A stretch of 64,000 nucleotides of DNA from the NCBI RefSeq assembly GCF_015223435.1, contig NZ_VHKO01000010.1, positions 1 to 64,000 of the forward strand, given 5' to 3'. A program made the translations under genes and the position numbers. Below the pieces are notes generated by a model. It did no database searches. It saw nothing but the letters and a program-made list of their open reading frames with translations, and had not been told where the DNA came from. Each line of letters begins with the position of its first letter. Position 1 is the stretch's first letter. This DNA comes from Vibrio hibernica. GTDB taxonomy: Bacteria > Pseudomonadota > Gammaproteobacteria > Enterobacterales > Vibrionaceae. Positions 55,601-64,000 of this stretch are shown here, piece by piece.

Positions 55601-58399
55601 TTATAAATACTCATCCGCTGCTTGAACGATCTTGTTCATTTCATCTTGTAACTCAAACAATTCAGGTTCAATGCTCTCGATTAACAGATTTGATCGTAGA
55701 GCGGTTTCTATGGCTGCACAAATGTTTTGCAGTTTAGGTACGCCACAATAGGCGCAGCTACCATGTAACTTATGGATAATGGCGAGTAATTCAGGTTCAG
55801 AACCATTCGGTGAAGCGAGAGATGCTTCTACTTGCTTGTCCACTTCAGGAATAAAGCTGATTAACATCTGTAGCATTTCAACAGCAAGATCGTTTTTATT
55901 GGCGGCTTGTTTTAGCGCTATCGCCCAATCTATACTGTTATCGGATAAGCTTAGCGGGTTATGTGTTCTATCATTTTGATCTTCGGAGATGTCTATTTTT
56001 TCAATTGTTCCTGAGACAGTATAAGGATTCCAGTGCACTAACAGTTGATGTAAAACATGCTCTTCGATTGGCTTAGATAAATAATCATCCATACCTGCTT
56101 GTAGTAATCGTTCTCTTTCTCCTTCAATTGCATGAGCGGTTACAGCGATAACGGGGGTTTTACCATTCAACTGGGTTTCTTTAATGTGTAAACATGCGGT
56201 CACACCATCCATATGCGGCATCTGAATATCCATCAATATAATGTCAAAGCTGTTTTCTGTTGCCTGTAAAACTGCTTCTGCACCATTTGAGCAAGTGGTT
56301 ACGTGCATTACTTGTTCATCTAGCAGCGCTGTGATCAATTTTAAGTTAGCGGGGTTATCATCAACCGCCATTACTCGGATTGGCAACTTCTCACTATGCG
56401 GTGCTTCTGGCGCTGCAAGCAGCATTGATTGTGCTTGGTTAGGTAGCATCATTTGTAAGAGCTTTTTACGAATAATTGGCTTGGCAATACATTGAATTGG
56501 ATACAATTTGATTAGGTTTTCTGCCAACGCTAATTCCGTACTTGGCAAGCCTAAGATCATTTTAGATGAAATGCTCATGCCTTGCTGAATCGCTCGGAAA
56601 ATTTGATTTTGATCTAAAGGTGCGCTTGGCGATGTATTAAATAACAATATATCGAACCGTTCGTTAGTATCAGATAAGACTGCATCAGGTAAGTAATCTA
56701 AATGTGTAACCAACATACCTAATCGAATCATATGTTGCTCAATAATACGAGCTAGTGAGGTGTTGGGTTCAATTAATAGTACCGATTGACCTTCAAGCAC
56801 AGAAGCGTCTATTTGAGGAACCAGCGGTATATTTGTGGTTTGGAATGTTACGGTAAACCAGAAGGTCGATCCTTGATGCAAGCGGCTCGTTAAGCTGATT
56901 TCTCCCCCCATTTGACTGACCAGATTTTGGGTGATCACCAGCCCTAAACCTGTACCACCATAACGGCGTGAAATACTGGCATCAGCTTGGCTGAAAGCTT
57001 GAAATAATTGCGCTTGTTGTCGTTCGGATATACCAATACCCGTATCGCGAACAATAAATTGCACTTCTGCCTTATTGTCGACACTCGAACGCAGCTCAGC
57101 TGAAATATCGATGTTGCCACGTTCGGTGAATTTAATGGCATTACCAACAAGGTTAGTGATGATCTGTTGAATTCGTAATGAATCACCGACTAGTCCAGCA
57201 GGGAGTGCAGGATCCAGATTTAAGGTGATTTCTAATCCTTTTTCATGGGCGCTTGGCGCTTGTAAACTAACAACTTCATCTAATGATTCTTGTAAATCAA
57301 ATGGGATATTTTCCAGTAAAAGCTTACCGGCTTCGAGTTTAGAGAAGTCGAGAATATCGTTAATAATAGATAATAAACTTTGCGCTGAACGTTCAATGGT
57401 TTGTAAGTAATCGACTTGATTTGATGTTAATTGAGTTTTGAGTATTTGACGGGCAAAACCAATTACGCCATTTAATGGCGTTCGTAATTCATGTGACATA
57501 TTGGCTAAGAATTCAGATTTTACTCGAGCCGCTTCTTGAGCTCGTTTTTTGGCAATATCCAATTCAATATTTTGAATTTCTAGTTGTTCAAGGGTTTCTC
57601 GTAAATCGGATGTGGCTTGATCAATGCTATGTTGCATTTCAACGTGGTATTCAGATAACGACATTGCCATAGCATTAATACCACTTTTTAAGGTATCGAG
57701 TTCGCCATGCAACTTGCCTTCAATCCTTACATCTAAATGTCCGCGGCGAATTTTATCCACTACGCTTACCATATGAGAAATCGGTAGGGTGACATCACGC
57801 ATTAGCCTATAAGCAAAAAAGCCAGATAAACCTATACCAAAGATGAGCACCATTAATGCTGCAAATATTTCCTGATATTGTTGCAGTCGTAATGACGACA
57901 TATCCAATTCGATGGCGATATAACCTAAGGCTTGGTTTGGATCGATTTCTTTACCGGTTGGATCTGAAAACTGACCTTCGGCTAAGATAGGTGAGCGTAA
58001 AATCAAAATATTGGAGTTATTTTTCGCTTGTTCTATTGTACTTAGAAGTGGGATCGGCTTTGTTTTATCAAAAGTGAGTGATTGAAAGTTAGGATGAAAG
58101 TTCGATGTGACAAATAGCTCATGATGAGAATCAAATACCACTATACTGCGCACAATATCTGAGTGCTTACGATGAGCGTAACTGATCAAACGGCGCACGG
58201 CTTCTCGGCTTTGCTGAGTCATGCCGTACTCACTGGCAATCGCTAACGGTTCAATGATATCAGTCCCGGAAGTAATTAATTGATTTTCAAGATCATTGTA
58301 GCGGTTTAATGTAAAAAACCCGCTCAATAAAAAGCCAATGATGAGTGTTGGTGCGAGCGTTAATGTAATTACGCGGGCGCGTAAGCCATACCTTGTCAT
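55601..58399 (-). CDS. barA: Hybrid sensor histidine kinase BarA (VarS)
   Basis: Membrane sensor kinase that phosphorylates UvrY/VarA and so controls the Csr small RNAs. The 932 residues comprise TM1 (about 10-31), a periplasmic sensor region, TM2 (about 178-197), a HAMP domain, the histidine kinase core with phosphorylated H303 in NMSHELRTPLNG, and ATPase motifs DTGIGIS and GTGLGL. A degenerate receiver follows, then a receiver with D724 in LMDIQMPHMDG, and a C-terminal Hpt domain with H879 in IHKLHGSC. In E. coli the product is 918 residues. It is divergent from rlmD as in enterics. In Vibrio it is called VarS. Confidence 0.95.
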   Translation of the reverse strand: MTRYGLRARVITLTLAPTLIIGFLLSGFFTLNRYNDLENQLITSGTDIIEPLAIASEYGMTQQSREAVRRLISYAHRKHSDIVRSIVVFDSHHELFVTSNFHPNFQSLTFDKTKPIPLLSTIEQAKNNSNILILRSPILAEGQFSDPTGKEIDPNQALGYIAIELDMSSLRLQQYQEIFAALMVLIFGIGLSGFFAYRLMRDVTLPISHMVSVVDKIRRGHLDVRIEGKLHGELDTLKSGINAMAMSLSEYHVEMQHSIDQATSDLRETLEQLEIQNIELDIAKKRAQEAARVKSEFLANMSHELRTPLNGVIGFARQILKTQLTSNQVDYLQTIERSAQSLLSIINDILDFSKLEAGKLLLENIPFDLQESLDEVVSLQAPSAHEKGLEITLNLDPALPAGLVGDSLRIQQIITNLVGNAIKFTERGNIDISAELRSSVDNKAEVQFIVRDTGIGISERQQAQLFQAFSQADASISRRYGGTGLGLVITQNLVSQMGGEISLTSRLHQGSTFWFTVTFQTTNIPLVPQIDASVLEGQSVLLIEPNTSLARIIEQHMIRLGMLVTHLDYLPDAVLSDTNERFDILLFNTSPSAPLDQNQIFRAIQQGMSISSKMILGLPSTELALAENLIKLYPIQCIAKPIIRKKLLQMMLPNQAQSMLLAAPEAPHSEKLPIRVMAVDDNPANLKLITALLDEQVMHVTTCSNGAEAVLQATENSFDIILMDIQMPHMDGVTACLHIKETQLNGKTPVIAVTAHAIEGERERLLQAGMDDYLSKPIEEHVLHQLLVHWNPYTVSGTIEKIDISEDQNDRTHNPLSLSDNSIDWAIALKQAANKNDLAVEMLQMLISFIPEVDKQVEASLASPNGSEPELLAIIHKLHGSCAYCGVPKLQNICAAIETALRSNLLIESIEPELFELQDEMNKIVQAADEYL

Positions 58400-58678
58400 G
58401 ATTCTTTAATTACAAGCCTGTCTGGATATGGGAAAATAGCTATTTTGATAATTATGAGTGATTGAATGCCACTAAATAGCCGTGATTCAAGTACACTTAG
58501 TCATCATAAAAGCCAAACGAATCGTTAGCTTAATCAACAATGTGTGTTTCGACAATCATAGAGTGAAATATTCACGATTAAATACAATTTTCACTGTTAT
58601 TCATACCGCTTATTTTCATCGAATTAAGTGATAATACTTTTAATGTAATCCCATTTTATAATTAGGTAACAAGTCGTA

Positions 58679-60076
58679 ATGGCCAATTTTTATCAAGCTA
58701 AAAAACCACAAGCAAGTCGGATCCAGCATCAACTTGTGACTATTGAACGCCTCGATCATCAAGGGGCAGGGATTGCTTACGAAAATAAAAAGCCAATATT
58801 CGTTGAAGGTACGCTACCTGGCGAACGTGTTTTAGTGCAAGTGATAGAAGATAAAAGCAAATTTGCTAAAGCGAAGCTAATTCGAGTTGAGCAAGCAAGT
58901 GATAAGCGTATTGATGCATTTTGCCCACATTACCAAACTTGTGGTGGTTGTAATCTTCAGCATTTAAGCCATGAAGACCAAATTTCGCATAAATCGCAAT
59001 CGTTAACACAATTGATGACAAAGTTTGCTGGCAAGGCGCTCAAAAAAAATGCTGCGACAAATGGCGATCTTCAACTTGAAGCCCCCATTATTTCTAGTAA
59101 TACTGGTTATCGCCGCCGCGCTCGTATTAGCTTAATGTTTGATATTAAAACTCAGAAACTTCAATTTGGTTTTCGTCAAAAAAGTAGTAAGAACATTGCT
59201 AATGTTACCAACTGCCCAGTATTAGAACCGCAATTGAATGCCTTACTGCCGGGTATTAAATCTTTATTGGATGAGATGGAACAACCAAGAAAATTGGGTC
59301 ACGTGGAACTGGTTTTCGATGGTATGAATAAAGCCATGTTATTGCGTCATACCGCTCCTTTAACCAGTAATGAGCATCAGTTGTTGGTCGAGTTTGCCGA
59401 GCAGAATGATTTGACATTATATCTATCACCCAATCAAGGTGAGCTACACTGTGTGGTGGGTGAATCGCTGGCTTACCAAGAAACTGGAAGTCAGATTGCA
59501 TTTTTACCGAATGACTTTATTCAAGTTAACCAAAGTGTGAATCAAGCCATGGTGAAACAAGCCATAGATTGGTTAGGATTAACCTCACAAGATCGTGTGC
59601 TCGATTTATTCTGTGGCTTAGGTAATTTCAGCTTTTCTTTAGCTAAGTATGCTGAACATGTGGTTGGCGTTGAAGGCGTTGACGCCATGGTGCAACGTGC
59701 CACTGAAAACGCTGAACGTAATGGCATTAAGAATGTTGAATTTTACCAAGCGGATCTTGAACAAGATTTACGCCAAGCACCTTGGGCTAAAAAACAATTT
59801 AATAAAGTGTTGCTTGATCCAGCTCGTGCAGGCGCCTCTGGTATCATTGAACGTATAGCCGAACTTGGCGCTCAGGCCGTAGTTTATGTCTCATGTAACC
59901 CTGCTACGTTAGCCAGAGATAGCCAAAATTTATTAAATCAAGGTTACGAACTGCATAAGTTAGCTATGTTAGATATGTTTCCTCATACCAGTCATTTAGA
60001 GTCGATGGCGTTATTTATCAAAACCGGAAAAGTAAAAAAGAATACCGTCAAAAAGCCGAATCGATTCAAATTATAA
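58679..60076 (+). CDS. rlmD: 23S rRNA (uracil1939-C5)-methyltransferase
   Basis: SAM-dependent RNA methyltransferase with an Fe-S cluster. The 465 residues have an N-terminal TRAM domain ([10 protein letters not shown] ... GTLPGERV), the cluster Cys in [16 protein letters not shown], the SAM motif [25 protein letters not shown], and the catalytic Cys of [12 protein letters not shown] with the general-base Glu in [10 protein letters not shown]. Longer than E. coli RlmD (433). Precedes relA, the standard order. Confidence 0.95.
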   Translation: MANFYQAKKPQASRIQHQLVTIERLDHQGAGIAYENKKPIFVEGTLPGERVLVQVIEDKSKFAKAKLIRVEQASDKRIDAFCPHYQTCGGCNLQHLSHEDQISHKSQSLTQLMTKFAGKALKKNAATNGDLQLEAPIISSNTGYRRRARISLMFDIKTQKLQFGFRQKSSKNIANVTNCPVLEPQLNALLPGIKSLLDEMEQPRKLGHVELVFDGMNKAMLLRHTAPLTSNEHQLLVEFAEQNDLTLYLSPNQGELHCVVGESLAYQETGSQIAFLPNDFIQVNQSVNQAMVKQAIDWLGLTSQDRVLDLFCGLGNFSFSLAKYAEHVVGVEGVDAMVQRATENAERNGIKNVEFYQADLEQDLRQAPWAKKQFNKVLLDPARAGASGIIERIAELGAQAVVYVSCNPATLARDSQNLLNQGYELHKLAMLDMFPHTSHLESMALFIKTGKVKKNTVKKPNRFKL

Positions 60077-60134
60077 TCAGTGAAAGAGGCGGTTTTCGCT
60101 GTTATTCAAATTTAACAGACAGGAAGATGTACTA

Positions 60135-62354
60135 ATGGTCGCAGTCAGAAGCGCACATTTAAATAAGCATGAAGAATTTGAGCTAGATGCTTGGATCGAA
60201 AGCCTTCATCAAGATGGAAAAACCAGTAATAAATTAAAGCAAGTTTATCAGCAATGCGAAGAAATACTGGTTAATCAAAAGCAAAAAGAGCAGCTACTAT
60301 GGCGTGGTCGAGAGATGATCGAAATCTTGATCACCTTATCGATGGATCGCCCCACTTTAATGGCTGCTCAGCTTTTTCCTATTGTTTCCGAAGGATTATT
60401 TGAACGTGAAGCATTAGTTGAAATTTATGGGAAAGAAATCGTTAAGCTTATCGATGGCGTCGATGAAATGGCAGCGATTGGACAACTTAATGTCAGCATG
60501 GATGATTCAGAAGCTTCGGAGCAGGTTGATAATGTTCGTCGCATGTTACTCGCCATGGTGGATGATTTTCGCTGTGTGATCATCAAACTTGCGGAACGTA
60601 TTTGTAATCTACGTGAAGTGAAAGATGAACCGGATGAAGTTCGTCAAGCTGCGGCAAAAGAGTGCGCCAATATTTATGCGCCTTTAGCGAACCGATTAGG
60701 TATTGGTCAGCTTAAGTGGGAAATTGAAGATTACGCTTTTCGCTACCAATCTTCTGACACCTATAAAAAAATCGCCAAACAATTATCCGAGCGCCGTATT
60801 GTCCGTGAGCAATATATTCATGACTTCGTGACTGATTTATCACAAGAAATGAAAGACGCCAATATCAATGCCGAAGTGAGTGGAAGACCAAAGCACATCT
60901 ACAGTATTTGGCGAAAAATGCAGAAAAAAAATCTTGAGTTTGATGAATTGTTTGATGTGCGAGCGGTGCGCATTATCGCCGATCAGCTGCAAGATTGTTA
61001 TGGCGCGCTCGGTATGGTTCATACCAAATATCGACATTTACCCAGTGAATTTGATGATTATGTTGCGAACCCAAAACCGAATGGCTATCAATCTATCCAT
61101 ACGGTTGTGCTTGGGCCGGAAGGCAAAACCATTGAAATTCAAATTCGAACCAAACAAATGCATGAAGACTCCGAATTAGGCGTTGCCGCGCATTGGAAAT
61201 ATAAAGAAGGCAGCAGTACGGCAGGGCGCAGTGGTTATGATGAGAAGATCACATGGTTACGTAAACTGATTGATTGGCAAGAAGAAATGGCGGATTCTGG
61301 CGAAATGCTGGATGAACTGCGTAGCCAAGTGTTTGACGATCGAGTTTATGCGTTTACTCCAAAAGGCGATGTGGTTGATTTACCAATGGGCGCGACACCA
61401 CTCGATTTTGCTTATCATATCCACTCTGAGGTTGGGCATCGTTGTATTGGCGCAAAAGTGGGAGGGCGGATCGTACCGTTTACCCATAAATTATCTATGG
61501 GGGATCAAGTTGAAATTATTACTCAAAAAGAACCGAATCCATCACGAGATTGGCTCAATCCATCTTTAGGTTTTGTTCACTCAGGCCGTGCGCGTGCCAA
61601 AATAAATGCTTGGTTTAGAAAGCTGGGTCGAGATAAAAACCTCGAAGCAGGTAAAGATATTCTCGAATCAGAATTGCATAAAATTGGCGCGACACTAAAA
61701 GATGCTCAGAAATATGCCTTGAAGCGCTTTAATGTGAATAGCAATGATGAGTTGTTTGTTGGTATTGGTAGTGGTGATTTACGCATTAACCAGGTTATTA
61801 ATCACATTAATGCTTTAGTTAATAAACCTACCGCTGAAGAAGAAGACAAACAAGCACTAGCAAAACTACAAGAAGCGAAAACGGTACATGAGAACCGCCC
61901 AAGGAAAGATGCAGTGGTGGTACAAGGGGTTGATAACCTAATGACTCATCTTGCTCGTTGTTGCCAACCGATCCCAGGTGATGAAATTCGTGGTTATATT
62001 ACGCAAGGTCGCGGAATTTCGGTTCATCGAGCTGATTGTGAGCAACTCGGCGAACTAAATCACCATGCACCCGAACGCATTATTGATACAGTTTGGGGAG
62101 GCGGATCCAATGGCCTATATATTTTGACCATTAGAGTTGAAGCGTTAGAGCGAGTTGGATTATTAAAAGATATCAGTACCTTATTGTCCAATGAGAAAAT
62201 AAAAGTGAATAGCATGAATAGCCGTACTGACTACAAACGTCAGATCACTATTATGGATTTTCACCTTGATGTACATAATGTTGAAATACTGAATCGAATT
62301 GTGGCACGAGTTGAGCAGATCAAAGATGTGTTGCGAGTTAAACGTTTAAAATAA
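60135..62354 (+). CDS. relA: (p)ppGpp synthetase I, RelA
   Basis: Ribosome-associated stringent-response enzyme that makes (p)ppGpp when uncharged tRNA is in the A site. The 739 residues carry an N-terminal pseudo-hydrolase HD domain in which the His-Asp motif is degenerate, the synthetase domain (GRPKHIYSIWRKMQKK, DELFDVRAVRI and NPKPNGYQSIHTVV), a TGS domain (VYAFTPKGDVVDLP), a zinc-finger region (HLARCCQPIPGDEI) and a C-terminal ACT domain. The stringent-type tRNA promoter in this window is a plausible target. mazG follows. Confidence 0.97.
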   Translation: MVAVRSAHLNKHEEFELDAWIESLHQDGKTSNKLKQVYQQCEEILVNQKQKEQLLWRGREMIEILITLSMDRPTLMAAQLFPIVSEGLFEREALVEIYGKEIVKLIDGVDEMAAIGQLNVSMDDSEASEQVDNVRRMLLAMVDDFRCVIIKLAERICNLREVKDEPDEVRQAAAKECANIYAPLANRLGIGQLKWEIEDYAFRYQSSDTYKKIAKQLSERRIVREQYIHDFVTDLSQEMKDANINAEVSGRPKHIYSIWRKMQKKNLEFDELFDVRAVRIIADQLQDCYGALGMVHTKYRHLPSEFDDYVANPKPNGYQSIHTVVLGPEGKTIEIQIRTKQMHEDSELGVAAHWKYKEGSSTAGRSGYDEKITWLRKLIDWQEEMADSGEMLDELRSQVFDDRVYAFTPKGDVVDLPMGATPLDFAYHIHSEVGHRCIGAKVGGRIVPFTHKLSMGDQVEIITQKEPNPSRDWLNPSLGFVHSGRARAKINAWFRKLGRDKNLEAGKDILESELHKIGATLKDAQKYALKRFNVNSNDELFVGIGSGDLRINQVINHINALVNKPTAEEEDKQALAKLQEAKTVHENRPRKDAVVVQGVDNLMTHLARCCQPIPGDEIRGYITQGRGISVHRADCEQLGELNHHAPERIIDTVWGGGSNGLYILTIRVEALERVGLLKDISTLLSNEKIKVNSMNSRTDYKRQITIMDFHLDVHNVEILNRIVARVEQIKDVLRVKRLK

Positions 62355-62371
62355 TTTAACGAGAACAAGTT

Positions 62372-62402
62372 AAACACCGCTGATTGTAGCGGTGTTTTTT
62401 AT
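62372..62402 (+). terminator. Terminator after relA
   Basis: AAACACCGCT / AGCGGTGTTT (62372-62381 with 62388-62397) with loop GATTGT and then TTT. Confidence 0.9.
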
Positions 62403-62441
62403 GGTAATAATGATCCCATAAAATATAAATGAGTATGAAAT

Positions 62442-63284
62442 ATGACGAACGAAACCATTTTGAGTAAATCCTTTAGCAATCCGATTGAGCAACTTAAAGC
62501 CATCATGCAGAAGTTGCGCGATCCTAAAAGTGGCTGCCCTTGGGATAAAAAACAGACTTTTGATTCAATTATTCCTCATACGATTGAAGAAATGTATGAA
62601 GTCGTGGATGCAATTCATAATCAAGATTGGCTGAATTTACAAGAAGAGCTAGGTGACTTGTTGTTTCAGATTATTTTTTATAGCCAACTGGCGAGTGAGC
62701 AAGGATTATTTGATTTTGATGATGTCGTGCAAGGCGTGAACCAAAAGCTGATTCGTCGCCATCCTCATGTGTTTCCGGATAAACACGGTGTAAAAGAAAA
62801 CATTCATGATGAAAACACGTTAAATCAGCGATGGGATGCTGAAAAGAAAAAAGAGAAATCGGAGCAAGGCAAGGTTGAAAAAAGTATTCTAGACTCTATA
62901 CCGAAAGCGCTGCCAGCATTATCCCGAGCTAACAAAATTCAAAAGAAAGTCGCTAAGTTTGGTTTTGATTGGGAAACCATAGGGCCTGTTGTTGATAAGG
63001 TCCAAGAGGAAATTGATGAAGTCATGGCAGAGGCGTTGCAAGTTAATGTTAATGAACAAAAAGTAGAAGAAGAATTGGGTGATCTGATGTTTGCGACGGT
63101 GAACTTAGTCCGCCATTTAGGAAAAGATCCTGAAGTTACCCTCGCTAAAGCCAATAAAAAATTTGAACGTCGCTTTCGAGGCGTTGAAATTAAAATTCAG
63201 CAAAAAGATAAGCAATTAGTTGATTGCTCTCTCGGTGAGCTTGATTTAGCTTGGGATGACGTTAAATTAGAGGAAAAACAGTGA
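62442..63284 (+). CDS. mazG: Nucleoside triphosphate pyrophosphohydrolase MazG
   Basis: Hydrolyses NTPs and dNTPs to monophosphates. The 280 residues (E. coli 263) contain two tandem MazG domains. The first has [21 protein letters not shown] and [10 protein letters not shown]; the second has [10 protein letters not shown] and [13 protein letters not shown]. The relA-mazG order is as in E. coli, but no mazEF toxin-antitoxin genes lie between them here. pyrG follows after about 200 nt. Confidence 0.95.
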   Translation: MTNETILSKSFSNPIEQLKAIMQKLRDPKSGCPWDKKQTFDSIIPHTIEEMYEVVDAIHNQDWLNLQEELGDLLFQIIFYSQLASEQGLFDFDDVVQGVNQKLIRRHPHVFPDKHGVKENIHDENTLNQRWDAEKKKEKSEQGKVEKSILDSIPKALPALSRANKIQKKVAKFGFDWETIGPVVDKVQEEIDEVMAEALQVNVNEQKVEEELGDLMFATVNLVRHLGKDPEVTLAKANKKFERRFRGVEIKIQQKDKQLVDCSLGELDLAWDDVKLEEKQ

Positions 63285-63333
63285 ATATGAGCATTTTTGC
63301 AGCTAAAAAAATTAATAAATAGAGTTTTTAAGC

Positions 63334-63373
63334 GCTTCAAATCTAGTGTCTATGAGGGAAATTGATTTGAAGC
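63334..63373. promoter_or_regulatory. Inverted repeat upstream of pyrG
   Basis: A perfect 10-bp inverted repeat GCTTCAAATC / GATTTGAAGC (63334-63343 with 63364-63373). A T-run before it and an A-run after it could lengthen the stem across a 4-nt bulge. Not terminator-like on the plus strand. About 120 nt before the pyrG start. Function unknown. Confidence 0.4.
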
Positions 63374-63457
63374 AAAAAATTAAATTTCAGACTGTGATAG
63401 ATTTCACGTTGTAGCGGAAAAGCGGTTCTGGTATATTTTCATCCCGTCCAGAAGTAA

Positions 63458-64000
<543 letters not shown>

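Overview
The window is a stretch of gammaproteobacterial core chromosome, almost certainly from a Vibrionaceae member and probably a Vibrio. Gene order matches the Vibrio/E. coli backbone (mltC-yggX-mutY-trmB; hemW-rdgB-yggU-yggT-proC-yggS-pilT-pilU; ruvX-yqgE-gshB-rsmE-sprT-metK; epd-pgk-fba-mscS; serA-rpiA-ygfA-6S RNA-zapA; rpoE-rseABC-lepA-lepB-rnc-era-recO-pdxJ-acpS; barA-rlmD-relA-mazG-pyrG). Vibrio-type markers are a second secD-secF pair preceded by a VemP-like arrest-peptide gene, a DUF4426 gene in the yggU-rdgB operon, and an ERIC-like palindromic repeat.

Layout. 1-1000: 5' end of a chitin/cellulose-type LPMO gene and a four-tRNA operon (Phe, Thr, Phe, Asn, minus strand). 1-6 kb: mltC, yggX, mutY, trmB (behind an ERIC-like repeat), glsA, and the decayed end of a Crp/Fnr-type regulator. 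6-12 kb: the accessory part, with a periplasmic alkylsulfatase and the vemP-like/secD2/secF2 unit. 12-24 kb: operons for heme delivery, nucleotide sanitation, proline, PLP homeostasis, twitching ATPases, glutathione, rRNA methylation and SAM synthesis. The metK leader has MetJ boxes and a structured 5' UTR. 24-37 kb: central carbon genes (tktA, epd, pgk, fba, rpiA, serA), with ggt and a transaldolase remnant between tktA and epd. 37-46 kb: 6S RNA, zapA, ubiquinone hydroxylases, ygfZ, sdhE, nadB. 46-55 kb: sigma-E and its regulators, then the lepA-lepB-rnc-era-recO-pdxJ-acpS series. 55-64 kb: barA, rlmD, relA, mazG and the start of pyrG.

The observations I rate highest are: (i) the divergent VemP homologue (8416-8931) upstream of secDF2, with an arrest-like C-terminal segment and a stem-loop before secD2; (ii) the metK 5' UTR, which can form two mutually exclusive helices, one placing the ribosome binding site in a hairpin loop; (iii) two tRNA-Phe genes that differ only by two compensated acceptor-stem pairs; (iv) small tandem repeats inside hemW and in a possible leader ORF before fba; (v) gene remnants and missing neighbours (transaldolase tail, Crp/Fnr tail, no endA/dns, no pepP). 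I found no CRISPR array, prophage, insertion sequence or rRNA operon.

All family assignments come from reading the translated sequences against remembered family features. No database search was run.
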